Below, in pieces: positions 35,701 through 42,985 of a DNA stretch of 64,000 nucleotides; the first letter of the stretch is position 1; each line of letters opens with the position of its first letter. Source of the stretch: Bailinhaonella thermotolerans (GTDB taxonomy: Bacteria; Actinomycetota; Actinomycetes; Streptosporangiales; Streptosporangiaceae); assembly GCF_003594875.1 (NCBI RefSeq), contig NZ_QZEY01000021.1, forward strand, positions 62,001-126,000. Direction: 5' to 3'. The translations under genes were made by a program, and so were the position numbers. The notes under the pieces are model-generated. The model had not been told where the DNA came from. It saw only the letters and a list, made by a program, of their open reading frames with translations, and did no database searches.

Positions 35701-36637
35701 CGGGGATGCCGGTCGCGCCGGACGAGGCGTCCTCGTTGACAGCGGAGACGCCGGCCGCGTCGAGCGGAGCGTCCTCGCTCCCCACGAGGATGCCGGCCGC
35801 GTCACGCGGGGCGTCCTCGCTCCCCTTGAGGACGTCGCTCGCGCCGAGCGGAGCGTTCTCGTTCCCCGCGGGGGTGCCGGTCGTGGCGAGCGGGGCGTCC
35901 TCGTTCTCCGGCTGGGCGCCGGACGGGCCGTGCGGGGCTTCCTGCGGGGCGTGGCCGGCGGCCTCGTCCCCGGTCTGGTCCGCGCGGTCGCCCTCCTGGC
36001 CGCCGGGCCGTTCCCGGACCGGGGCGGCGAGGACGCCGGTGGCGGCCACGGCGGGGACGTCCTCCGAGGACGCCTCCGCGTCGTGCTCGTGCCCGGCGAC
36101 GGGCACGGCGGCGCCGCCGGCGGCCGTCCCCTCGGGTTCGCGGGGCGCCGGGCCGGCGAGGGGTGCCCGTACGGCGTCCTCGTCACGCTCCGCCGGCGCG
36201 CCCGCGGGCGTCGCCGCCCGGGCCGGCCCGGGGGCCGGGGGCTCGGGACGGTGAACGGCGAGGTCCGGGACGGGGCGCGGGGGCGCGGGCGGCTCGGGGA
36301 GGTATTCGGGGATGTAGGGGCGCGGGGTGGCGACGGGGCGGGCGGCGGCCCAGACGTCGAACTTGACCGAGGCCTCGGAGACCTCGGGGCGGTCGCCCGC
36401 GGCGTTGACGATCAGCACGTCCCCGGGCCCGGGGGCCTGGGGCGGGTCGTCGTCGAGGCGGACCGCGGGCATGACGACGGTCGAGTCGGCGTCGTCGTCA
36501 TCGTCGCCGGCCCGGTACGCCGGTATGATCATGGTGTCCTCGGCCGGGGACTCCTCGTCCTGCGCGGGGGATCCGGGAGTGGTGTCGTCCTCAGCCCCCG
36601 CGGTCCTCCTGACCGATCGCCCGGTCGTCCACTTCAC
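32720..36637 (-). CDS. dynA: Giant dynamin-like GTPase with acidic repeat N-terminus (DynA-like)
   Basis: A 1305-residue protein. The C-terminal 540 residues or so form a dynamin-like GTPase: P-loop GSTGAGKST near 812, the VGVRRPTT switch shared with its neighbour, and G3 DTPDIDS near 880. The first 770 residues are an acidic Ala/Glu/Asp/Gly/Pro region, probably disordered. It contains ten 14-residue repeats (consensus xxEDAPxDAAGVxx) and two copies of an EEWSGDSGGPGADQAGDEAA block. Near the N-terminus EDTMIIPA and DSTVVMPA resemble Thr sites phosphorylated by actinobacterial Ser/Thr kinases and read by FHA domains. GTG start overlaps the cysG stop. Family members are normally 550-650 residues, so the N-terminal half is exceptional. 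Confidence 0.82.
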   Translation of the reverse strand: MKWTTGRSVRRTAGAEDDTTPGSPAQDEESPAEDTMIIPAYRAGDDDDDADSTVVMPAVRLDDDPPQAPGPGDVLIVNAAGDRPEVSEASVKFDVWAAARPVATPRPYIPEYLPEPPAPPRPVPDLAVHRPEPPAPGPARAATPAGAPAERDEDAVRAPLAGPAPREPEGTAAGGAAVPVAGHEHDAEASSEDVPAVAATGVLAAPVRERPGGQEGDRADQTGDEAAGHAPQEAPHGPSGAQPENEDAPLATTGTPAGNENAPLGASDVLKGSEDAPRDAAGILVGSEDAPLDAAGVSAVNEDASSGATGIPVGGEDVPLDAAGVSAVREGVSSDAADVPTESEDAPHDAAVVPAEDEGVSSGATGIPVGSEDAPHDPADVLTGDEDSGAAETGAVAEGGDTSPSAAGSPASRAAEAEMEPGVAVEGAAAGEPAAMADQDDEAAGALPGDPSRDAAEPASRDEHGVETSSEDVSEAAGVGTAAVPAEEWSGDSGGPGADQAGDEAAGHAPLDATDAPTGSEGPAAAKPRAVRGAPAAAEDAADGVPGETPEDRGPDASFRDAAEPASADGQGAEASPEDVSEAAGVGTAAVPVEEWSGDSGGPGADQAGDEAAGHARDDAPFDVTELSTWSGDSGVAGAGTGDGPGEAEDAADVVAGGHEAGGVAVPREDAGHEDAGHEDAGHEDADGADADGADGEDRADAVPGDEDAAVAVPEDEDDGSASAFEDAGDDDDSDAWLHEDDEGEPEDAPPTGLESALWVLRDRVRALRFPLDVPGVAQARAAQAELVAQLDDYVLPRVRQATAPALVVLTGSTGAGKSTLVNSLAGRKVSAVGVRRPTTSTPVLVCHPDDREWFADGGLLPDLARVEEQDGRDSIVLAESPDLPPGVALLDTPDIDSVVEENHALARKLLSASDLWLFVTTPMRYADAPAWRLLGLARERGARTAIVLSRLPGDNKQAEHVIRSHFGRMLDENGLGELDRFVVHEVRPVDGRLPAEEVADLRDWLREFAADAARRAEVVDGTFTGALNSFRRRVPELARHLDGQVAHRAELRRDIEAAYGAALGWIDASMRDGSLLRGEVLARWRDYAAGGDLVRSLQIRQSRNKARKRRTPAKTRALKAALRSAIEAVILVAGQRAAQDAVERWRARVPSLAETSGLGAPSEEFARRTDRAISAWQEHLLELIRTEAVTKRSVAKLVTFDEEVIALVFTVGLLGYGDAEVPGGPGANSLPQRLLRGLFGAESLRSIGGKARSDLRARISMIFDEEMVRYGQALDRAGLPDERAAMRLFQAMYGVESAKNEAAR
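35489..35908 (-). repeat. 42-bp tandem repeat, ten copies, within dynA
   Basis: Ten units of 42 bp encode ten 14-residue repeats running from ENEDAPLATTGTPA to ..SEDAPHDPADVLT. The period is exact throughout, while the units have diverged by substitution. Elsewhere in the same gene a second, longer duplication encodes the AEEWSGDSGGPGADQ block (about 34790-34870 and 35110-35190), and a 15-bp repeat encodes GHEDA three times near 34579-34635. Confidence 0.85.
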
Positions 36638-37869
36638 GGAACCCGCTCCGCTCGAACCATCTCGATCTCCTGGCCGACCCTGACCACGTCTCCGACGATG
36701 ACGATCGCCGGCGGCCGTACCCCCGCCTCGGCCACGCGCTCTGCGACGGTGGCCAGCGTGGCACGGAGAGCACGCTGAGTGGGAAGAGTACCGTCCTGAA
36801 CCACCATTACGGGAGTTTCCGGCGAACGTCCGTGTCGTAACAATGTGCTCGCGATCGCCGCAATCCGCTCAACCGCCATCAGAAGCACCAGCGTCCCCTG
36901 AGACCGCGCCAGCCCCTCCCAGTCAACCGTGGACCCGGGCCGGCCGGGGGCGATATGCGCCGAGACGACGTGGAACTCCTGCGTCACCCCCCGGTGGGTG
37001 ACGGGCACGCCCGCCAGGCCCGGAACGGCGATCGCGCTGGTGATGCCGGGCACGATGGTGACGGGGATGCCGTGCTCGGCGCAGACCTGGAGCTCCTCGC
37101 CGCCGCGCCCGAACACGAACGGGTCGCCGCCCTTGAGCCGCACGACGAACTTGCCGGCCTTGGCGTGCCGTACGAGCTCCTCGTTGATGCGCTCCTGGGT
37201 GAGCGAGCGCCCGTAGGGGATCTTGGCGGCGTCCACCAGCTCCACGTCCGGCGGCAGCTCGTCGAGCAGCGAGCGCGGCGCGAGCCGGTCCACCACGACC
37301 ACGTCGGCCTGGGCGAGGAGCTGCCGCCCGCGCACGGTGATCAGCCCGGGGTCGCCCGGCCCCCCGCCGACCAGGGCCACGCCCCGCGGCTTGGCGCGGC
37401 CGCGCCGGGCGTCGACCGTGCCGTCGCGCAGCGCCTCGACCACGGCGTCGCGCACTCCGGCGGCCCGGCGCGGGTCGCCGCCCGCCAGCACGCCGACGCC
37501 GACCTCGCCCACGCGGCCGCTCGCCGGGGTCCAGGCGGCGGAGGCGGCCGCGTCGTCGGCGCGCACGCACCACACGCGCGCGGCCTCGGCCTCGGCGGCG
37601 ACGGCGGCGTTCACCCCGGAGTCGTCGGAGCAGGCCTGCACGAGCCAGGCGCCCTCGCAGTCCCCCGCGGCGTAGGCGCGGCACTCCCAGGTCACCCGCC
37701 CGGCGTCGATCAGGTCCTCCAGGGCCGGGGTCACCTCGGGCGACACGAGCACGACGCGCGCGCCGGCGTCGAGCAGGGCGGGCACGCGGCGCTGGGCCAC
37801 GCGCCCGCCGCCGACGACGAGCACGCGGCGCCCCTCGAGTCGCAGTCCAAGGAGGTACGGCGGCAGCAC
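36634..37869 (-). CDS. cysG: Siroheme synthase-type fusion: precorrin-2 dehydrogenase + uroporphyrinogen-III methyltransferase
   Basis: A 411-residue bifunctional enzyme. The N-terminal NAD-binding part (about 1-150) has GLRLEGRRVLVVGGGRVAQRR and serves as precorrin-2 dehydrogenase. The C-terminal SUMT domain (about 165-405) has GGGPGDPGLITVRG, LKGGDPFVFGRGGEE and VPGITSAIAVPG, and methylates uroporphyrinogen III at C2 and C7. It supplies precorrin-2/sirohydrochlorin for cobalamin and siroheme. Its stop overlaps the GTG of dynA, tying tetrapyrrole synthesis to a cell-division-type GTPase pair on one transcript. A palindrome lies 47-68 bp upstream. Confidence 0.93.
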   Translation of the reverse strand: MLPPYLLGLRLEGRRVLVVGGGRVAQRRVPALLDAGARVVLVSPEVTPALEDLIDAGRVTWECRAYAAGDCEGAWLVQACSDDSGVNAAVAAEAEAARVWCVRADDAAASAAWTPASGRVGEVGVGVLAGGDPRRAAGVRDAVVEALRDGTVDARRGRAKPRGVALVGGGPGDPGLITVRGRQLLAQADVVVVDRLAPRSLLDELPPDVELVDAAKIPYGRSLTQERINEELVRHAKAGKFVVRLKGGDPFVFGRGGEELQVCAEHGIPVTIVPGITSAIAVPGLAGVPVTHRGVTQEFHVVSAHIAPGRPGSTVDWEGLARSQGTLVLLMAVERIAAIASTLLRHGRSPETPVMVVQDGTLPTQRALRATLATVAERVAEAGVRPPAIVIVGDVVRVGQEIEMVRAERVP

Positions 37870-37915
37870 GGCGTTCTCCCGTCAGGGGTGGTCAGGTGGT
37901 TTGCTCGGGGTAAAC

Positions 37916-37937
37916 CTATCGCCCACGTGGGCAATAG
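37916..37937. promoter_or_regulatory. 22-bp near-perfect palindrome upstream of cysG
   Basis: CTATCGCCCACGTGGGCAATAG is symmetric apart from one position per arm, centred on CACGTG, and sits 47-68 bp upstream of the cysG start and just after the cobT stop. The position suits an operator for the cysG-dynA-dynB transcript. The cognate factor is unknown. Confidence 0.55.
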
Positions 37938-37948
37938 GCATTTCGGCG

Positions 37949-39043
37949 TCAGTTCTTGTCCGCGACGCCCGCGGAGTCGAAGGTGGCGACCTCGTGCAGG
38001 ACGCGTACGGCGGCGCAGACGAGCGGGTGCGCGAGCAGGCCGCCGGTGCCCTCGCCGAGGCGCAGTTCCAGGTCCACCAGGGGCCGCAGGCCGAGGTGCG
38101 CCAGCGCGGCGCCGTGCCCGGGCTCGGGGGACCGGTGGCCGGCGACGCACGCGCCGAGGGCGTCCGGGGACAGCCCCGCCGCGACCAGCGCCGCCGCCCC
38201 GGCGATCACGCCGTCGAGGATGACCGGGACCCGGCGGGCGGCCGCCCCGAGGACGAACCCGGCGATGGCGGCGTGCTCCAGCCCGCCCACGGCGGCCAGC
38301 GTCGCGAGCGCGCGCTCCACCCCCGCCGGGGAGCCGGGCACGGCGCGGGGCGCGGTCGTGAGGCCGTGGAGGGCGAGCGCGCGCGAGACCACCTCGATCT
38401 TGCGGGCGTGGGTCTCGTCGTCCACGCCGGTCCCCCTGCCGGTGACCTCCTCGGCGGGGCGCCCGGTGAAGGCGCAGATCAGGGCGGCCGAGGCCGTGGT
38501 GTTGGCGATGCCCATGTCGCCGGTGACGAGGCAGCGCGCCCCCCGGCGGACGAGCTCCGCGGCGACCCTGATCCCCGCCTCCAGGGCGGCGCGGGCCTGC
38601 TCGGGCGTCATCGCGGGGCCCCGCGTCATGTCGGCGGTGCCGGGGGCGACCTTCTCGGAGACCAGGGCGGGGTCCTCGGGCAGGGGCGTCTTCACGCCCA
38701 CGTCCACGACGGTGACGGAGGCGCCCACCTGCGCGGCGAAGCAGTTGGCGACCGCGCCGCCCGCGAGGAAGTTGGCCACCATCTGGGCGGTCACCTCCTG
38801 GGGCCAGGGGGTGACGCCCTGCGCGTGGACGCCGTGGTCGGCCGCGAAGATCGCCAGGGCGGCCGGGGCGGGCAGCGGGGGCGGGCAGTCCCCGGCCAGG
38901 CCCGCGAGCCGTACCGAGACGTCCTCCAGCGCCCCGAGCGCGCCCCTGGGCTTGGTCAGCCGGTCCTGGTGGTCCCTCGCCCGCGCCATCGCCCCCGGCG
39001 AGAGGGGGGCGATGGCGGCGAGCGTGTCGTCGAGCAGGGTCAT
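37949..39043 (-). CDS. cobT: Nicotinate-nucleotide-dimethylbenzimidazole phosphoribosyltransferase
   Basis: A 364-residue enzyme that makes alpha-ribazole phosphate, the lower-ligand precursor of cobalamin. Conserved stretches are seen in order: HQDRLTKPRGALGALED at the N-terminus, FAADHGVHAQGVTPWP, TGDMGIANTTASAAL and the C-terminal LRLGEGTGG with the catalytic Glu. ATG at 39043 overlaps the TGA of the upstream aminotransferase gene by 4 nt; the longer open frame continues into that gene and is not real. Its presence implies that a benzimidazole base is activated in this organism. Confidence 0.95.
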   Translation of the reverse strand: MTLLDDTLAAIAPLSPGAMARARDHQDRLTKPRGALGALEDVSVRLAGLAGDCPPPLPAPAALAIFAADHGVHAQGVTPWPQEVTAQMVANFLAGGAVANCFAAQVGASVTVVDVGVKTPLPEDPALVSEKVAPGTADMTRGPAMTPEQARAALEAGIRVAAELVRRGARCLVTGDMGIANTTASAALICAFTGRPAEEVTGRGTGVDDETHARKIEVVSRALALHGLTTAPRAVPGSPAGVERALATLAAVGGLEHAAIAGFVLGAAARRVPVILDGVIAGAAALVAAGLSPDALGACVAGHRSPEPGHGAALAHLGLRPLVDLELRLGEGTGGLLAHPLVCAAVRVLHEVATFDSAGVADKN

Positions 39044-40104
39044 AGCGTCTCCTTGAGAGCGGTCAGGAACCCGTCGGTGGTCTGGAAGTCCCGTACGGCG
39101 ACGCGCAGCCAGTCCGGCCCGAGCCCGGGGAAGGTGTCGCCCCTGCGGACGGCGTATCCGCGCTCGCGCAGCGCCAGCCGTACCGAATCCGCCCCCGGCA
39201 TTCGGGCACAAACGAAGGAGGCCCGGGAGTTGGGGACTACGTGGAGTCCGAGCGAGGTGAGCCCGTGCACGAGGTGGTCCCGGTCCGCGGCCAGGCCGCG
39301 CGCCCACGCCTCGGTCTCGGCCAGGGCGCGCTCGGAGACGCACGCCTCGGCCGCGACCAGCGCGGGCGTGGAGACCGCCCACAGCGGCTGGGCCTCCTCA
39401 AGCCGCGCGATGAGCCCGGGCTCGGCCAGCACGTAGCCGACGCGCAGCCCGGCCAGGCCCCACGTCTTGGTCAGGCTGCGCACCACGACCAGCCCTGGCA
39501 CGTCCCGCCGCGACGCCAGCGACTCCGGCTCCCCCGGCACGCAGTCCGCGAACGCCTCGTCCACGACCAGCACCCGCCCCGGCCGCGCCAGCCCGGCGAC
39601 GTCCCCGGCCGGGTGCAGGACGGAGGTGGGGTTCGTGGGGTTGCCGATCATCACCAGGTCCGCGTCCCCGGGGACCGGGCCGCTCCCGCCGCGCCCGCCG
39701 CGCGCCGGGGCGTCCTCCCCGCGATCCGGGGAGTGGAGGGTGAAGTCGCCGGGAAGGATTACGCGGTGGACGGCGTGGCCGGCGGCGCGGAGGGCGGCCT
39801 CCGGTTCGGTGAACTGGGGGTGCACGACGACCGCGCGCCGCGGGGCCAGCACGCGGGCGAGCAGCACGAACGCCTCGGCGGCCCCGGCGGTGAGCAGCAC
39901 CTCCGCGGGGTCGCGCCCGTGCCGCGCGGCGACGGCGGCGCGGGCGGCGGACGGGTCCGGATACGCGGCGAGCCGGGACACCGACTCCCGGAGCAGGTCC
40001 GCGAGCCACGCGGGCGGCGTGTTCGCTCGCACGTTGACGGCCAGGTCCACCAGGCCGGGACCCACGTCGGAGTCGCCATGATGCCGTAGATCGAACAAAA
40101 TCAT
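39040..40104 (-). CDS. cobC: PLP-dependent threonine-phosphate decarboxylase-like enzyme (Rv2231c/CobC type)
   Basis: A 354-residue fold-type I aminotransferase-like protein. The PLP lysine lies in SLTKTWGLAGLRVGY (near residue 213). NPTNPTSVL, VVDEAFADCVPGE and the C-terminal WLRVAVRDFQTT complete the active site. This group makes (R)-1-amino-2-propanol phosphate for the nucleotide loop of cobalamin; histidinol-phosphate aminotransferase is the close alternative, but coupling with cobT favours the cobalamin role. The start codon ATG opens MILFDLRHHGDSD, the family's usual N-terminus. Confidence 0.85.
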   Translation of the reverse strand: MILFDLRHHGDSDVGPGLVDLAVNVRANTPPAWLADLLRESVSRLAAYPDPSAARAAVAARHGRDPAEVLLTAGAAEAFVLLARVLAPRRAVVVHPQFTEPEAALRAAGHAVHRVILPGDFTLHSPDRGEDAPARGGRGGSGPVPGDADLVMIGNPTNPTSVLHPAGDVAGLARPGRVLVVDEAFADCVPGEPESLASRRDVPGLVVVRSLTKTWGLAGLRVGYVLAEPGLIARLEEAQPLWAVSTPALVAAEACVSERALAETEAWARGLAADRDHLVHGLTSLGLHVVPNSRASFVCARMPGADSVRLALRERGYAVRRGDTFPGLGPDWLRVAVRDFQTTDGFLTALKETL

Positions 40105-40122
40105 GTTTGGTGTCCACTAAGA

Positions 40123-40154
40123 GGGCAAAAGACGCTAGTTGCACCATTTTGCCC
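40123..40154. promoter_or_regulatory. 8-bp inverted repeat between divergent cobC and membrane-protein genes
   Basis: GGGCAAAA (40123-40130) is perfectly repeated in inverse as TTTTGCCC (40147-40154) within the 78-bp divergent spacer, which is much more AT-rich than its surroundings and must hold both promoters. Confidence 0.4.
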
Positions 40155-40182
40155 CCCAATCGAGAAGGGAGCTGTTGATCCC

Positions 40183-41196
40183 ATGCCGGCGGGATCCTCG
40201 CTCGAAGCAGTAGTCCCCGTCCTGTTCGCAACCTTCCCCATGCTGGGAGCGCCGCTGTTCGCCGTGATGTTCACCGGCGAACGCCCCGCCGGAGTCCTTC
40301 GCGAGGTGTGGTCGTGGTGGTCGGCCCTGCGCCCGCTCGACGGCCGTGAGAGACGGACGGTGCTGCGCGCCGTACGGCACGGCATCAGCGTGCCGCCGTC
40401 GCTGCGGCCGTACGCCATCTGGCACGCCCGGCACGTCCTGCGCTGGCGGGAGTCCCGCGCGCGCTGGCTGCTGCTGTGCATCTTCTGGCTGACCCTGCCG
40501 GTGACCGTCGTGCTCGCGATCGTCGCGGTCACGTCCGGCTCGGCCGCGGCCGTCGCGGTCGTGGCCGCCGCCGTCGCGGTCCCCGGCGCGATCCTGTGGG
40601 CGACCCGGGCCCGGATGGCCCGCAACGCCGCCCGCACGCTCGCGGCGTCCCGCCGCCTGCCCGGCCCCGGCCCCACGGCCGCCGAGGTGGCGGCCCGGCC
40701 CGTGCCGGCGCCGCGTCCCCGGCCCGCGGAGCCGCTGATCCCGTTCCCCGTCCTGGCCGACGTCGAGGCCTCCGCGGCCAACGCCGACGCCGGGACCTTC
40801 CCCGCCCTGGCCGACCCCGCCGCCGGGACCCCGGCCGGCGCGGCCGCCGGGGCAGCGTCCTCCGACGGCGAGACCGCGCGGGAGGACGCGGACCGGGACG
40901 TCCCCGAGCCCGTGGGCGCGGCGGTCACGGCCGCCGCCCCGAACACGGGATCCGGCGACGCCGCGCCCGCGGCGTCCCCCGAGGCCGCGCCTCCGAAGAC
41001 CGCGTCCTCGAAGACCACGTCCTCGAAGACCACGTCCTCGAAGACCACCTCTCCGAAGACCGCGTCCCCGCAGGCGGGGGCCGAGACCCGGGAGGGCGGA
41101 GGCAAGGCCGCGACGGCGAAGCCCGGGGCCAAGAACGGCGGCCACAAGCGGTCCCGCCCCGCGCGACCGGCCAAGCGGACCCGCTCGGCGGCCTGA
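40183..41196 (+). CDS. Membrane protein with basic/repetitive C-terminal tail
   Basis: A 337-residue protein of unknown function. Hydrophobic segments at about residues 6-30 and 92-140 (one or two helices) flank a basic loop with RRTVLRAVRHGISVPPSLRPYAIWHARH. The C-terminal 180 residues are Ala/Pro-rich and then Lys/Thr/Ser-rich. They include a five-residue repeat SSKTT encoded by 15-bp units near 41003-41050, and end GHKRSRPARPAKRTRSA. The basic tail could bind DNA or acidic polymers. It sits alone on the plus strand between two cobalamin gene groups. Confidence 0.72.
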   Translation: MPAGSSLEAVVPVLFATFPMLGAPLFAVMFTGERPAGVLREVWSWWSALRPLDGRERRTVLRAVRHGISVPPSLRPYAIWHARHVLRWRESRARWLLLCIFWLTLPVTVVLAIVAVTSGSAAAVAVVAAAVAVPGAILWATRARMARNAARTLAASRRLPGPGPTAAEVAARPVPAPRPRPAEPLIPFPVLADVEASAANADAGTFPALADPAAGTPAGAAAGAASSDGETAREDADRDVPEPVGAAVTAAAPNTGSGDAAPAASPEAAPPKTASSKTTSSKTTSSKTTSPKTASPQAGAETREGGGKAATAKPGAKNGGHKRSRPARPAKRTRSAA

Positions 41197-41219
41197 CCGC
41201 CCGGCGGTTCGTCAGGGGC

Positions 41220-41253
41220 GTACGGCGGGCCGGCCGCGGCGGGCCCGCCGTAC
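41220..41253. terminator. Bidirectional 12-bp hairpin
   Basis: GTACGGCGGGCC (41220-41231) pairs perfectly with 41242-41253, between the convergent ends of the membrane-protein gene and cbiX. It probably terminates both, including the long cobalamin operon. Confidence 0.7.
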
Positions 41254-41262
41254 ACGCGGTCC

Positions 41263-42183
41263 TCAGCGGGCATGGGCGGCCTCGTGGCCGTGCCCATGCC
41301 CATGCCCATGACCGTGCCCGTGACCGTGGGACGGGTCGTCGGGGTGGTGGTGGGGCGTCTGGGGCAGGCCGACGCGGGACTCGAAGCCGGGGAGCGCGAT
41401 CCGGTAGACGCAGGTGTCGCAGTTCATCCGGATGTCCCCGGCCCGGGCCTCCTCGTAACGTTCGAGGACGACCCCGGCCAGGCCGTCGCAGTCCCCGATC
41501 ACCCCGGCGGTCCGCACGTCCAGCGCCGGGTTCTCCGCGGCGTACGCCCGGGCCTGGGCGGCGACCCGGTCCGGGAGCACCCCGGGGAACAGGAAGAACG
41601 GCAGCACGACCACCCGTGAGGCGCCCAGGCGGCGGCAGCGCTCGACGCCCTCGGCCACCCCGGGCGGGGCCAGGGAGACGAACGCCGTCTCCACGCCCAG
41701 GTAGTCCCGGGCGTGGGTCTCCCACAGCAGCCGCGACACCTTGCAGACCTCGGCGTTCGCGTCGGGGTCGGTCGAGCCGCGCCCCACCAGCAGGACGGCC
41801 GTCTCCCCCCGCTCCGCCTCCGGCACGCCCGCCTCCGACAGCCGCTCGGCGAGCAGCGCGAGCACGCCCGGGTGCGGGCCGAGCGGCCGTCCGTAGGCGT
41901 ACGACAGGGTGGGGTGCCGCTCCCTCTCCCGCGCGAGCGCGCCGGGGATGTCGCCCTTGGCGTGGCCGGCCGCGACCAGCACCAGCGGCACCGCGACGAG
42001 GTGGCGGCGCCCCCGGGAGACGAGCCCGGCGACGGCGTCGCGCAGCGGGGGCGGCGACAACTCGATGAACCCGCCCTCCACCTCCGGGAGCCTCGTCCGG
42101 AGCCGGCGCACGAAGCGCCCGAACTCGGCGACCCCGGCGTCGTCCTGCGTCCCGTGCCCGATGAGCAGCAGCGGGGGGTTCAT
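41263..42183 (-). CDS. cbiX: Sirohydrochlorin cobaltochelatase CbiX with His-rich tail
   Basis: A 306-residue two-repeat chelatase that inserts Co2+ into sirohydrochlorin. Each repeat of the CbiX/SirB fold carries its ligand: LLLIGHGTQD near residue 7 and LLVGRGSTD near 133, the second having Arg where the first has His. The motif AAGHAKGDIPGAL is typical. Cysteines in MNCDTCVYR near 260 and the final HGHGHGHGHG run form a metal-binding tail. ATG at 42183 overlaps the cobH stop. It is the last gene of the cobalamin operon; the early-cobalt role is family knowledge. Confidence 0.92.
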   Translation of the reverse strand: MNPPLLLIGHGTQDDAGVAEFGRFVRRLRTRLPEVEGGFIELSPPPLRDAVAGLVSRGRRHLVAVPLVLVAAGHAKGDIPGALARERERHPTLSYAYGRPLGPHPGVLALLAERLSEAGVPEAERGETAVLLVGRGSTDPDANAEVCKVSRLLWETHARDYLGVETAFVSLAPPGVAEGVERCRRLGASRVVVLPFFLFPGVLPDRVAAQARAYAAENPALDVRTAGVIGDCDGLAGVVLERYEEARAGDIRMNCDTCVYRIALPGFESRVGLPQTPHHHPDDPSHGHGHGHGHGHGHGHEAAHAR

Positions 42184-42794
42184 GCGTCCTCCTCGGCGTA
42201 GAGCAGGGCGTTCAGGGCCGCCGCGGCGACCGCCGACCCGCCCTTCTCGCTGATGTTGCTGACGGCGGGCAGCCCCGACGCGCGCAGCGCCGCCTTCGAC
42301 TCGGCGGCCCCCACGAATCCCACGGGGAGGCCGATGACCAGGGCGGGCGCGACGCCGTACTCGATGACCTCGAACAACGCGGTCGGCGCGCACCCCACGA
42401 CCCACACCGCGCCAGGTCCCGCGTCGCCGTACGCCACCCGGACGGCGGCGGCCGAGCGCGTCAGCCCGGTCTCCTTCGCCAGCGCGGCGGCGCGCGGATC
42501 GGCGATCGCGCAGGTCACCGCGCGCGAGGTGATCCCGGCGGCGACCATGGCCACGTCCGCGACCATCGGCGCGCCCTCCCGCAGCGCGCGCACGGCCCGC
42601 GCGAGCGCCTCCTCGTCGCACACCAGGTCGGCCGCGTAGTCCAGGTCCGCGCTGGCGTGGACGACCCGCTCGGTCACGGCCCGGGTGTACGGCGGCAGCG
42701 CGGTCAGGTCGATCCGGGAACGCAGGATCTCGTACGACTCCCGCTCGATGGGGTGCACGGCGCGTCTCGCGGGGCGGTTCACGGGCGCGCTCAC
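42180..42794 (-). CDS. cobH: Precorrin-8X methylmutase (CobH/CbiC)
   Basis: A 204-residue enzyme that shifts the methyl group from C11 to C12, yielding hydrogenobyrinate or its cobalt form. Diagnostic segments: HPIERESYEILRSR near the N-terminus, RVVHASADLDYA containing the catalytic His (near 55), VGCAPTALFEVIE and GLPVGFVGAAESK. GTG at 42794 overlaps the ferredoxin stop by 4 nt. Confidence 0.95.
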   Translation of the reverse strand: MSAPVNRPARRAVHPIERESYEILRSRIDLTALPPYTRAVTERVVHASADLDYAADLVCDEEALARAVRALREGAPMVADVAMVAAGITSRAVTCAIADPRAAALAKETGLTRSAAAVRVAYGDAGPGAVWVVGCAPTALFEVIEYGVAPALVIGLPVGFVGAAESKAALRASGLPAVSNISEKGGSAVAAAALNALLYAEEDA

Positions 42795-42985
42795 GGGGCG
42801 GCCTCCACTTCGGTGATCGCGTCCACCGGACAGACCTCGATGCACTCGCCGCAGCCGGTGCACCGGGCGGCGAGCACGGTCAGCGGGTCGCCGTGCGGGC
42901 GGATCGCGTGCTCGGGGCAGGTCAGCAGGCAGGCGCCGCAGCCGGCGCAGCGGCGGGTGACGCGGACGGGGGCGGTCAGGCCCAT
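42791..42985 (-). CDS. 2x[4Fe-4S] ferredoxin of the cobalamin operon
   Basis: A 64-residue ferredoxin with two complete CxxCxxCxxxCP clusters (CAGCGACLLTCP and CTGCGECIEVCP). It overlaps cbiG-cobJ by 10 nt and cobH by 4 nt, so it is made together with corrin enzymes. A redox role in the pathway, such as supplying electrons for cobalt reduction before adenosylation or for ring contraction, is inference from position. Confidence 0.9.
   Translation of the reverse strand: MGLTAPVRVTRRCAGCGACLLTCPEHAIRPHGDPLTVLAARCTGCGECIEVCPVDAITEVEAAP

Noticed and set aside
32971-36778. A long plus-strand open frame of over 1200 codons opposite dynA
   Set aside because: It is Val/Gly/Arg/His-rich noise antisense to a GTPase with intact G1, G3 and switch motifs.
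40105-40182. The spacer before cobC was checked for a second cobalamin riboswitch
   Set aside because: It lacks the CCCGCAACTGTG-type core and the GCCAGGAGAC segment; 78 bp is too short. Only the 53.7-kb element fits.
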